NCBI GenBank assembly: GCA_036524115.1
Contig: DATDCY010000328.1
Span: 1-54,302, forward strand
Source of the DNA: a bacterium
GTDB lineage: Bacteria > JAUVQV01 > DATDCY01
DNA: 54,302 nt
Direction: 5' to 3'
The position numbers were made by a program, and so were the translations under genes. The notes beneath the pieces were generated by a model. It worked only from the letters and a program-made list of their open reading frames with translations. It searched no databases and had not been told where the DNA came from. Shown in pieces: positions 1 to 9,550 of this stretch; position 1 is the stretch's first letter; every line of letters starts with the position of its first letter.

Positions 1-115
1 CCGGCGGGGTTGCCGCCGGCGGAGCCGGCGCGCATGCCGCCATGAGCGCCACGACCCCGGCCGCACAGGCGGCGCGCGCCCACCGGCACGCCGCAACGAC
101 GCGCGGCACGCTCAT
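1..115 (-). CDS. Putative lipoprotein, N-terminal fragment (runs off left edge)
   Basis: Only the first 38 codons lie inside the window. The ATG at 115-113 overlaps the TGA of the GGDEF gene in an ATGA junction, so the two are probably co-translated. The translation starts with MSVPRVVAAC, has a basic then hydrophobic stretch (AAGVVALMAAC) and a Cys at residue 28, followed by a Pro/Ala-rich linker (APAPPAATPP). This is the layout of a lipoprotein signal peptide with a slightly atypical lipobox (Met at -3). The mature protein is outside the window and its function cannot be judged. Confidence 0.5.
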   Translation of the reverse strand, partial: MSVPRVVAACRWARAACAAGVVALMAACAPAPPAATPP

Positions 116-1506
116 GGGTCCTGCGCCCCCGCCACCGACAGGTCGCCGGCCTCGCGCGTCCTGCGGTCGACGATGAACTTGCTGCCCGCGATCGTCTTGG
201 CGTACTCCTTGAGCGCCGCCGCGATCTCGCTGACCTTGATCTGGTTCTCGATGGGCCCCTTCTGGTTGGTGACCACGGCAATGGAAAGCGAGACGAACGG
301 GAAACGCGACTTCGCGCCCTGGCGGTTCTCCCCCTCGATATAGCCCCGCTCGCGGTCCTCCGCGTCGTAGAGCGCGGGGACGGCGGCGTCGAAGCGCGCG
401 ATGATCTCCCGGCAGATGGCCTCGAAACGCTCCGGAACGGAAATGACGACGAAGTCGTCGCCCCCGATATGGCCGACGAAGTCCTTCGGGTCGCCGAGCG
501 CCTGGTCGACCTCGACGATGATCCGGGCTGCCTGTGTCAGCACCGCGTTGCCGCGCGAGTACCCGTAGCGGTCGTTGAAGGCCTTGAAATTATCGATGTC
601 GATCAGGCAGAAAGCGAACGGCGCCGCGTGCTCGATGCGCGAGCGCAGCGCGTTCTCGATGGCGAGGCCCCCCGGCAGGTGCGTGAGCGGGCTCGAGTCG
701 AGCTTCAGCTGCTCGAGCGCCTTGAGCTTCTGGCCCATCTCGTAGAAGGCCCACGAGAGCTCCCCCAGCTCGTCCTGGCCGCGCAGGCTCGGCAGTTCGT
801 CGAACTTTCCCTCGGCCAGCTGCGCGGTGGCGGCCTTGAGGCGGCCGATCGAGCGGGCGATGTCCCGCGTGATCAGCAGCGCCGCCCCCGCGCCGCCGAC
901 GACCCCGAGGAGCGAGAGGGCGATCATCAGCCGGAAGGTGCCGCGCTGCATCTCGGCCATGCGGCGCGTGCGCTCTTCCTGCGCCCAGCGGGCCTCCGCC
1001 TCGACCTGCTTGAGCTGGCCGATGATCTCGTCCTGCACCGCGCGGACGCGCTCCCGGAACCCGTCGGCGGCCTCGGCGGCGGGTGCGCCGGCCGCGAACT
1101 GCTCGAGGAAGAGGCTCTCGTAGCGCTGGTGCAGCGCGGCGATCGGTTCGGCCCGCGCGGCGAGCGCCGCGGGCGCCTTCTGCCGCAGCAGCGCGAGCCC
1201 GTCCTTGAACTCCGCGCCCCGCAGCGCGAAGGCCTCGCGCATCTCGACGCTGTGGAGGATGAAGAAGCGGTTGGCGTAGAGCTCCTGCGAGAGCAGGCTG
1301 TCGATCATGCGGCCCGCGGCCTCGGCGGCCGGGATGTCCCGCTCGAGGATGTCCTCGTTGATCGCCATGATGCGCTCGAGGCGCAGGACGTAGGCCGCCG
1401 AGAGCGCGACGACGAGCACGACCAGCGGCAGGTAGGCGAAGAGCATCTTCGCGCGGATGTTCAGCCGCAGGTAGCGGCGCAGAATGCCCGAATAGATGGT
1501 TTTCAC
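112..1506 (-). CDS. Membrane-bound HAMP-GGDEF protein with variant GGDDF signature
   Basis: This 464-residue protein has a TM helix at about 22-41, an extracytoplasmic helical sensor region at 45-190 (four-helix-bundle style), a second TM helix at about 193-212, a HAMP linker at 213-265 and a GGDEF-like domain at 275-445. The active-loop signature is GGDDF (348-352). The metal-binding DIDNFKAFND motif (303-312) is present. The inhibitory RxxD I-site is replaced by DPKD, and the residue equivalent to the guanine-contacting Asp of canonical cyclases is Asn320 (YSRGN). It belongs to the GGDEF superfamily, but diguanylate cyclase activity is uncertain. The start codon is GTG, just after a GGGGGAG stretch. 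It lies divergent from the TRAP operon. Confidence 0.85.
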   Translation of the reverse strand: MKTIYSGILRRYLRLNIRAKMLFAYLPLVVLVVALSAAYVLRLERIMAINEDILERDIPAAEAAGRMIDSLLSQELYANRFFILHSVEMREAFALRGAEFKDGLALLRQKAPAALAARAEPIAALHQRYESLFLEQFAAGAPAAEAADGFRERVRAVQDEIIGQLKQVEAEARWAQEERTRRMAEMQRGTFRLMIALSLLGVVGGAGAALLITRDIARSIGRLKAATAQLAEGKFDELPSLRGQDELGELSWAFYEMGQKLKALEQLKLDSSPLTHLPGGLAIENALRSRIEHAAPFAFCLIDIDNFKAFNDRYGYSRGNAVLTQAARIIVEVDQALGDPKDFVGHIGGDDFVVISVPERFEAICREIIARFDAAVPALYDAEDRERGYIEGENRQGAKSRFPFVSLSIAVVTNQKGPIENQIKVSEIAAALKEYAKTIAGSKFIVDRRTREAGDLSVAGAQDP

Positions 1507-1548
1507 TGCTCCCCCGCGCGCCAGAACCGGTGACCGGGTGTTGCCCGT

Positions 1549-1578
1549 ATCTATTCCTCAAGCCGCGCCCGCTGTCAA
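1549..1578 (-). promoter_or_regulatory. Candidate sigma-70 promoter of the GGDEF gene
   Basis: A perfect TTGACA lies on the minus strand at 1578-1573. A weak -10 (AATAGA or ATAGAT, about 1555-1549) follows after 17-18 nt, about 45 nt before the GTG start. The -10 match is poor, so the call rests mainly on the -35 and its position. Confidence 0.4.
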
Positions 1579-1632
1579 GGAGGCGCCCTCCGGCCCGCCT
1601 CCCGGGCCGCCGCCGCGGCCCGCCGGCGCGGG

Positions 1633-1664
1633 TTGACAAACCCCGCCGGAACCGGGCAAATAGT
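1633..1664 (+). promoter_or_regulatory. Candidate sigma-70 promoter of the TRAP operon
   Basis: A perfect TTGACA at 1633-1638 is followed after 18-20 nt by an A/T-rich -10-like CAAATAGT (1657-1664). It is the only AT-rich stretch before the dctP start at 1741. The exact -10 hexamer is ambiguous. Confidence 0.35.
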
Positions 1665-1740
1665 CCCGCCCGTCCGCAGGAGACCGCCGGGCCTTGGAGG
1701 AGGAGCGCACACCGTGGGCATGACTGCCGGGAGGACGCCG

Positions 1741-2751
1741 ATGATCAAGAGAGTGCTTTCGCTGCTGGCCGCGACGACGGTGGCCCTGTCCCTGCTCCCC
1801 GCGGGCGCCGGCGCCGCGCCGGCCGAGCTGAATTACGCCATCTTCTTCCCGGCGACGCACGGACACACCCTGCTCGCCACCGAGTGGGCAAAGGAGGTCG
1901 AGAAGCGCACCAATGGCGCCGTGAAGGTCAACATCTTCGCGGGGGCGACGCTGATGCCGCCGGACCAGACGTACGACGGCGTCGTCAAGGGGATCGCGGA
2001 CATCGGCCTGTCGGTCTTCAGCTACTCGAAGGGGCGCTTCCCGCTGACCGAGGTGCTCGACCTGCCGCTGGGCTACACGAGCGGCCTGCAGGCCACGCGC
2101 CTGGCGAACGCCTACTACCAGAAGTTCCAGCCCAGGGAGCTCTCGGACGTCAAGATCATGTACCTCATGGCCCACGGCCCCGGCATCCTCCACACCAAGA
2201 AGCCGGTCGAGAAGCTTGAGGACCTCGCGGGGATGAAGATCCGCGGCACCGGCACCAGCGCGAAGATCGTCTCGGCCCTCGGCGCGACGCCCGTCGCGAT
2301 GCCGCAGAACGAGGCCTACGACGCGCTGCAGAAGGGCGTCGTCGAGGGGCTCGTCTCGCCGATCGAGACGCTCAAGGGCTGGAAGTACGCCGAGGTCGTC
2401 AAGTACACGACGCGCGACCTGGGCGCCTCGTACTCCGTCGGCTTCTTCGTCGCCATGAACCGCGCCAAGTGGGACGCCCTCCCGAAGGAGGCGCAGGCGG
2501 CGATCGAGGCGGTCAACGCCGAGTGGGTCGACAAGGCCGGGAAGGCCTGGGACGACTTCGACAAGGCCGGCACCGAGTTCGCGCTCTCCAAGGGCGTGAA
2601 GATCATCGAGCTGTCGAAGGCCGAGGACGCCCGCTGGTCCGAGAAGGTGCGGCCGATGCTCGCGGACTACGTCGCCGCCGCCAAGGGCAAGGGGCTGCCC
2701 GGCGACGAGGCGCTGAAGTTCGTCCAGGACTGGCTCAAGGCGAACCCGTAG
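1741..2751 (+). CDS. TRAP transporter solute-binding protein (DctP family)
   Basis: This periplasmic receptor is the extracytoplasmic component of a tripartite ATP-independent (ion-gradient driven) transporter. I chose the ATG at 1741 because GGGAGG lies 6-7 nt upstream and the protein then begins with a clean Sec signal peptide (MIKRVLSLLAATTVALSLLP, cleaved near AGAGAA). It has 336 residues, the normal size. The DctP-family block GMKIRGTGTSAKIVSALGA carries the conserved Arg that usually contacts the ligand carboxylate. The ligand cannot be named from sequence; organic acids are most common in the family, and ectoine or sugar acids are possible. It is followed by the two membrane subunits in the usual P-Q-M order. 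Confidence 0.93.
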   Translation: MIKRVLSLLAATTVALSLLPAGAGAAPAELNYAIFFPATHGHTLLATEWAKEVEKRTNGAVKVNIFAGATLMPPDQTYDGVVKGIADIGLSVFSYSKGRFPLTEVLDLPLGYTSGLQATRLANAYYQKFQPRELSDVKIMYLMAHGPGILHTKKPVEKLEDLAGMKIRGTGTSAKIVSALGATPVAMPQNEAYDALQKGVVEGLVSPIETLKGWKYAEVVKYTTRDLGASYSVGFFVAMNRAKWDALPKEAQAAIEAVNAEWVDKAGKAWDDFDKAGTEFALSKGVKIIELSKAEDARWSEKVRPMLADYVAAAKGKGLPGDEALKFVQDWLKANP

Positions 2752-2773
2752 TCGCCGCGTTCGCCGGGGTCCC

Positions 2774-3262
2774 ATGCTCGCGCTCGTCCGCCCGCTCGCG
2801 CGCGCCCTGCACTGGGCGGGCGCGGCGGCGCTCGCGTCGATGATGCTCCTCACCGTCGCCGACGTCTTCCTGCGCTCCTTCCGGCGTCCGATCGTCGGCA
2901 CGTACGAGCTGGTCGGTTTCCTCGGCGCCTTCGCGGTCGGCTTCGCGCTGCCGCAGACCTCGCTGGACCGCGGGCAGGTGCTCATGGACTTCCTCGCCCG
3001 TCACCTGCCGGCCGGCCCCAACCGCGTCCTCAGCCTGCTCACGCGCCTGGTCGGCATCGGGCTCTTCGCGGTCCTCACCTGGCACCTGGCGGCGATGGGC
3101 CTGGACCTGCGGCGCACCGGCGACGTCACGCCGCTGCTGAGCCTGCCGCTCTCCTGGCCGGCGTTCGCGCTCGCGCTCGCCTGCGCCGTCGAGTGCCTCG
3201 TGCTCGCGGCGACGGCGCTGCCGGAGGAGGCGCAGGGCGCCGCCGAGGCGGCGCAGCCGTGA
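2774..3262 (+). CDS. TRAP transporter small membrane subunit (DctQ family)
   Basis: This 162-residue protein has four predicted membrane helices, including blocks near residues 15-35, 45-65 and 85-110 and a last one near 125-150. This is the size and topology of DctQ subunits, which support the large permease. It starts 22 nt after the receptor gene. Its TGA overlaps the GTG start of the large subunit by four bases (GTGA), which implies translational coupling. Sequence conservation in DctQ proteins is low, so the assignment leans on topology and on position between unmistakable DctP and DctM genes. Confidence 0.9.
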   Translation: MLALVRPLARALHWAGAAALASMMLLTVADVFLRSFRRPIVGTYELVGFLGAFAVGFALPQTSLDRGQVLMDFLARHLPAGPNRVLSLLTRLVGIGLFAVLTWHLAAMGLDLRRTGDVTPLLSLPLSWPAFALALACAVECLVLAATALPEEAQGAAEAAQP

Positions 3263-4560
3263 GCCACGCCGCGATCGGCGGGGTCGTCATCCTGCTGCTG
3301 TTCGGGCTCTTCGGCCTCGGCGTCGAGATCGGCTTCGCCATGGCGATCGCCGGGGTCATCGGCTTCGCCTGGATCGTGAGCCTGCCGGCGGCCCTGAACC
3401 TCATGGCCAAGGACGTCGTCGCGGTCTTCGGCTCCTACGGCTTCACGGTGATACCCCTCTTCGTGCTCATGGGGCAGGTCGGCGCCAGCGGCGGGATCGC
3501 GCGCGCCCTCTACGACTGCGCGTACCGCTTCATCGGGCACGTGCCCGGCGGCCTGGCGATCGGCACGGTCGCGGCCGCCACCGGCTTCAAGGCGATCTGC
3601 GGCTCCTCGCCGGCCACGGCCGCGACGTTCGCCACCGTGGCGGTGCCCGAGATGGACCGCTACGGCTACGACAAGCGCCTCTCGTGCGGCACGGTCGCGA
3701 CGGTGGGCACCCTCGGCGTGCTCATCCCGCCGAGCGTGACGCTGATCGTCTACGGCATCCTCACCGAGACGTCGATCGGCAGGCTCTTCCTCGCCGGCAT
3801 CATCCCGGGGCTGCTCATCGCCTGCTCCTTCGTCGTGACCCTCTACGGCTGGTGCCGCATCAACCCGGCGCTCGGCCCCGCCGGCGAGCGCTCGAGCTGG
3901 GGGGCGCGCCTGCGCTCGCTGCCGCCGATCTTCTGGGTGCTCCTGGTCTTCTTCCTCGTCGTCGGCGGCCTGATGAAGGGCTTCTTCACCCCGACCGAGG
4001 CCGGCAGCGTCGGCTCCTTCGCGGTGCTCGTGCTCACCGCCGCCAAGCGCGACATGACCCCGCGGCGCTTCGGCAAGGCGCTGCTGGACGCGCTGCGCAT
4101 CGCCTGCATGGTGATCACGCTCATCGCCGGCGCGACGATCATGGGGCACTTCTTCGTCGTCACCCAGATCCCCTCGCGCGTCGCGGACTGGCTGGGGGCG
4201 CTCTCGCTGCCCCCCTTCGTGGTCATGCTGGCGATCATCGCCGTCTACCTCATCGGCGGCTCGTTCATCGAGGATCTGGCGTTCCTGATCCTCGCCACGC
4301 CGATCTTCCTCCCCGTGGTGCTGAAGATGGGCTATGACCCGGTCTGGTTCGGCGTCATCGTCTCGGTCGTGACGATGATCGGCGTCATCCTGCCGCCGGT
4401 GGCGATCAACGCCTTCGTGGTCTCGGGCGTCACCGGCACCCCGGTCGGCACCATCTACCGCGGCATCTACCCGCACATCGCCGGGATGGCGCTGATGCTG
4501 CTGGTGCTGCTGCTCTTCCCGTCGATCTCGCTCTGGCTCCCCTCTCACTTCATGCCTTGA
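3259..4560 (+). CDS. TRAP transporter large permease (DctM family)
   Basis: This is the transport channel of the TRAP system, coupled to Na+ or H+ symport. It has 433 residues and about a dozen hydrophobic segments. It shows the family motif region GFKAICGSSPATAATFATVAVPEM near the centre of the N-terminal half, GTLGVLIPPSV, and the C-terminal counterpart IGVILPPVAINAFVVSG, which reflects the inverted-repeat fold. I prefer the GTG at 3259, which overlaps the DctQ stop, over an upstream in-frame ATG at 3193 whose extra 22 residues are Gly/Arg/Ala-rich and inside the DctQ gene. It is the third gene of the operon and is followed closely by a stress-protein gene. Confidence 0.94.
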   Translation: MSHAAIGGVVILLLFGLFGLGVEIGFAMAIAGVIGFAWIVSLPAALNLMAKDVVAVFGSYGFTVIPLFVLMGQVGASGGIARALYDCAYRFIGHVPGGLAIGTVAAATGFKAICGSSPATAATFATVAVPEMDRYGYDKRLSCGTVATVGTLGVLIPPSVTLIVYGILTETSIGRLFLAGIIPGLLIACSFVVTLYGWCRINPALGPAGERSSWGARLRSLPPIFWVLLVFFLVVGGLMKGFFTPTEAGSVGSFAVLVLTAAKRDMTPRRFGKALLDALRIACMVITLIAGATIMGHFFVVTQIPSRVADWLGALSLPPFVVMLAIIAVYLIGGSFIEDLAFLILATPIFLPVVLKMGYDPVWFGVIVSVVTMIGVILPPVAINAFVVSGVTGTPVGTIYRGIYPHIAGMALMLLVLLLFPSISLWLPSHFMP

Positions 4561-4574
4561 AGGAGGCACCCGCG

Positions 4575-5084
4575 ATGCTGCCCGAGTACCGGACGATCCT
4601 CTACGCCACCGACCTCGGCCGCACCGCCCCGGGGGTGCTGCGCCACGCGCTGGGCCTCGCGGCGCGCTACGGCGGCCGGGTGGTCTGCGTGCACGCCGTC
4701 GAGCCGCTCGGCCCCTCGGCCCGCCACATGGTCGAGCTCTACGCCGGGGCGGGGGCCTCCGGCGGGGTCGAAGGGCAGCGCTGGCGGGAGCTGCAGCGCT
4801 CGCTCGTGGCGCGCCTGGAGGCGTTCTGCCGCGAGGAGTCGTGCCACGCGGCCGACGGCCGCGACCTGCTCGCGGAGGTCCGCGTCGAGCGCGGCCGACC
4901 CGACCAGGTGATCCTGGAGGAGGCGCGGCGGGTCGGCGCCGACGCGATCGTCATGGGCTCGCACGGGCACACCTCCGTGGGCGAGCTGTTCGTCGGCTCG
5001 ACCGCGCATCGCGTCGTGCAGCGCGCGGCGGTCCCCGTACTCCTCGTGCGCGTGGCCGAGGCCGACACCGCCAGCCGCGTCTAG
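4575..5084 (+). CDS. Universal stress protein, ATP-binding type, TRAP-associated
   Basis: This single-domain UspA-fold protein has 169 residues. The nucleotide-binding signature G-2X-G-9X-G-S is intact in GSHGHTSVGELFVGST near the C-terminus, so it should bind ATP. The ATG at 4575 is chosen because AAGGAGG (4560-4566) lies 8 nt upstream and overlaps the end of dctM; a TTG at 4557 is the alternative. The 14-nt gap to dctM makes this the fourth gene of the TRAP operon. In the ectoine transporter TeaABC a USP gene, teaD, occupies the same place and modulates transport. A regulatory role here is inferred by that analogy only. Confidence 0.9.
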   Translation: MLPEYRTILYATDLGRTAPGVLRHALGLAARYGGRVVCVHAVEPLGPSARHMVELYAGAGASGGVEGQRWRELQRSLVARLEAFCREESCHAADGRDLLAEVRVERGRPDQVILEEARRVGADAIVMGSHGHTSVGELFVGSTAHRVVQRAAVPVLLVRVAEADTASRV

Positions 5085-5102
5085 CGCAGGCGGGGAGGGG
5101 AT

Positions 5103-5765
5103 ATGTCCGCATTCCTGGCCTCGCTGGCCTTCGTCGTCCTCGCGGAGATGGGGGACAAGACCCAGCTGCTCGCGATGGCGTTTGCGGCGAAGTTCCGCTG
5201 GCAGACGGTGATGTGCGGCGTCCTCGTGGCGACCATGGCCAATCACCTCATGGCCGCCGCCGCCGGCAGCTGGCTGGCCACCGTCGTGCCGCTCGCGACC
5301 ATCAAGATCGTCGCGGCCGCGTCGTTCATCCTCTTCGGGCTCTGGACCATCCGCGGTGACCGTCTGGAGGGTGAGGACGAGCGCTATCACTTCAGCCCGT
5401 TCTGGACGGTCGCGGTGGCCTTCTTCATCGCGGAGATGGGGGACAAGACCCAGCTGGCGACGATCTCGCTGGCGGTCAAGTACAACGCGATCTGGTCGGT
5501 CTGGATGGGGACGACCGCCGGGATGATGGTCGCCGACGCGATCGGCATCGGGGTCGGCATCGTGATGGGCAAGCGCATTCCCGAGCGCGCGGTCAAATGG
5601 GGCGCGGCGGCCATCTTCGTCGCCTTCGGCATCTGGGGGCTCTGGGAGAATCTGCCGCGCGACGTCTGGAGCGCGCCGATGGTCGCGGGCGGCGCCGCGG
5701 CGCTCGCGGCCGCGACGTGGTTCGTCGCGCGCTGGGGCGCCGGTCGCGAGAAGCCGGCGGGGTGA
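5103..5765 (+). CDS. UPF0016/TMEM165-GDT1 family cation exporter (probable Mn2+/Ca2+)
   Basis: This 220-residue, six-helix membrane protein is built as an internal duplication, with one cation-binding signature in each half: AEMGDKTQ near residues 14-21 and again near 110-117. The E-x-G-D-K-T pair defines the UPF0016 (GDT1/TMEM165) family, whose bacterial members include Mn2+ exporters. The start follows GGGAGGGG by a few bases and lies 18 nt after the stress-protein gene. The next gene, a P2A ATPase, is preceded by a Mn2+-type riboswitch, which supports manganese as a substrate. I see no riboswitch in front of this gene itself. Confidence 0.88.
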   Translation: MSAFLASLAFVVLAEMGDKTQLLAMAFAAKFRWQTVMCGVLVATMANHLMAAAAGSWLATVVPLATIKIVAAASFILFGLWTIRGDRLEGEDERYHFSPFWTVAVAFFIAEMGDKTQLATISLAVKYNAIWSVWMGTTAGMMVADAIGIGVGIVMGKRIPERAVKWGAAAIFVAFGIWGLWENLPRDVWSAPMVAGGAAALAAATWFVARWGAGREKPAG

Positions 5766-5802
5766 GCGCAGCGCCGGGCGGCCCCGCTATTGGGGTGTCC
5801 GC

Positions 5803-5831
5803 TTGACCCGCCCCGGGGGTCTTGCTATGGT
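5803..5831 (+). promoter_or_regulatory. Sigma-70-like promoter of the Mn riboswitch leader
   Basis: TTGACC (5803-5808), a 17-nt spacer and TATGGT (5826-5831) form a promoter whose expected start, about 5837-5839, coincides with the first paired base of the riboswitch P1 stem. Spacing and position agree well. The -10 matches the consensus at four of six positions. Confidence 0.6.
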
Positions 5832-5835
5832 CGGG

Positions 5836-5937
5836 GCGACATCGGGGAGTAGCTGAACCGGCCACCATCGTCAGGACGGCCCACGGGGGCCCGGTGGCGC
5901 CGGATTCGGGAAACCGAACAGGCGAGACCTTTGTTGC
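5836..5937 (+). ncRNA. yybP-ykoY (Mn2+-sensing) riboswitch aptamer
   Basis: The leader carries the hallmark 5' strand GGGGAGTAGC (5844-5853) and 3' strand GCGAGACCTTT (5922-5932) of the yybP-ykoY family. Between them are a GC-rich arm and a TCGGGAAACCGA hairpin. P1 can be drawn as 5836-5841 with 5932-5937 (GCGACA/TGTTGC, one G-U), a 2x2 internal loop, and 5844-5845 with 5928-5929. The 3' strand of P1 is shared with the terminator that follows, the usual arrangement for a switch in which Mn2+ binding allows read-through. It controls a P2A-type ATPase, a classic target of this class. Recognised by eye; a covariance-model search was not possible. Confidence 0.85.
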
Positions 5938-5974
5938 GGCGCAGGCAGTGCCGCGGCAAAGGTCTTTTCTTTTG
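5925..5974 (+). terminator. Riboswitch expression-platform terminator
   Basis: A continuous 16-bp hairpin (5925-5940 with 5950-5965, two G-U pairs, 9-nt loop) is followed by TTTTCTTTT. It is an intrinsic terminator 24 nt before the ATPase start codon. Bases 5928-5937 also form the 3' half of the aptamer P1 stem, so aptamer and terminator exclude each other. Confidence 0.88.
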
Positions 5975-5997
5975 AGCGGGCAACGGAGCCATTCATC

Positions 5998-8733
<2,736 letters not shown>

Positions 8734-8791
8734 GGCCGGTATCCCGGGCCGGGTGCACCGTCCCCGCCGCCCCCTTTGCTATGATGCCCCT

Positions 8792-9550
8792 GTGGACCTC
8801 ACCGGACAGCGGCTGGCGCTTTTTGCGGACGTGCACGCGAACCGCGAGGCCTTCGCGGCGTGCCTCGCGCACGCGGGCCGGCTGGGGTACGACCGGCCGG
8901 TCTTCCTCGGCGACCTCGTCGGCTACTGCGCCGACCCGGCGTGGGTGCTCGACGAGATCGTGCGCCTCGTCGGCGAGGGCGCGGTCGCGGTGCTGGGCAA
9001 CCACGACGAGGCCGTGGTCCATGGCCCCCAGCCCACGATGCACGCCGACGCCGCGGCCGCGGTGCTCTGGACCCGGGAGCGTCTCGACCCGGTGCACCTG
9101 GCGTTTCTCGCGGGTCTGCCGCCGACGATCGAGGCCGGCGAGCTGCTGCTGGTGCACGCCAACGCCTGGGCTCCGCGGCGCTGGGAGTATCTGACGACGG
9201 CCGAGGGAGCGGCGCGCAGCCTGGCGGCGACGCAGCGGCGGCTGACGTTCTTCGGGCACGCGCACGAGCCCGCCCTCTACCACCTCGGCACCGTCGGGCC
9301 GGTCGGTGCGTTCGCCCCCTCCCCGGGAGTGGAGATCCCGCTTGTCCCGCTGCAGCGCTGGGCGGTCAATCCCGGTTCGGTCGGCCAGCCGCGCGACGGC
9401 GTCCCCGCGGCCTGCTATGCAGTCTACGACGGTCGGACGCGCCTTCTCGAATACCACAGGGTGCCGTTCGACGTGGATGCCACCGCGCGCAAGATACGGG
9501 CCGCCGGACTCCCGGAGCGCTTCGGGGCGCGGCTCGCCGCGGGGGAGTGA
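8792..9550 (+). CDS. Calcineurin-type metallophosphoesterase
   Basis: This cytoplasmic phosphoesterase has 252 residues and all four metal-ligand motifs in order: FADVHAN (D-x-H) near residue 13, GDLVGYCADP, GNHDEAV and a late FFGHAHEP (GHxH). It resembles the YfcE/MJ0912-like branch that acts on small phosphodiesters or phosphoproteins; the substrate is unknown. I prefer the GTG at 8792. The upstream in-frame ATG (8714) lies inside the ATPase gene and adds a non-conserved Arg/Pro-rich tail. No ribosome-binding site precedes the GTG, but a TATGAT hexamer sits 7 nt upstream, so the mRNA could be leaderless. Its stop overlaps the start of a protein-kinase gene, so it may act as the phosphatase partner. 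Confidence 0.85.
   Translation: MDLTGQRLALFADVHANREAFAACLAHAGRLGYDRPVFLGDLVGYCADPAWVLDEIVRLVGEGAVAVLGNHDEAVVHGPQPTMHADAAAAVLWTRERLDPVHLAFLAGLPPTIEAGELLLVHANAWAPRRWEYLTTAEGAARSLAATQRRLTFFGHAHEPALYHLGTVGPVGAFAPSPGVEIPLVPLQRWAVNPGSVGQPRDGVPAACYAVYDGRTRLLEYHRVPFDVDATARKIRAAGLPERFGARLAAGE

Noticed and set aside
5070-5110. A second Mn2+ riboswitch in front of the UPF0016 gene
   Set aside because: Only 18 nt separate it from the preceding gene, with no room for an aptamer.
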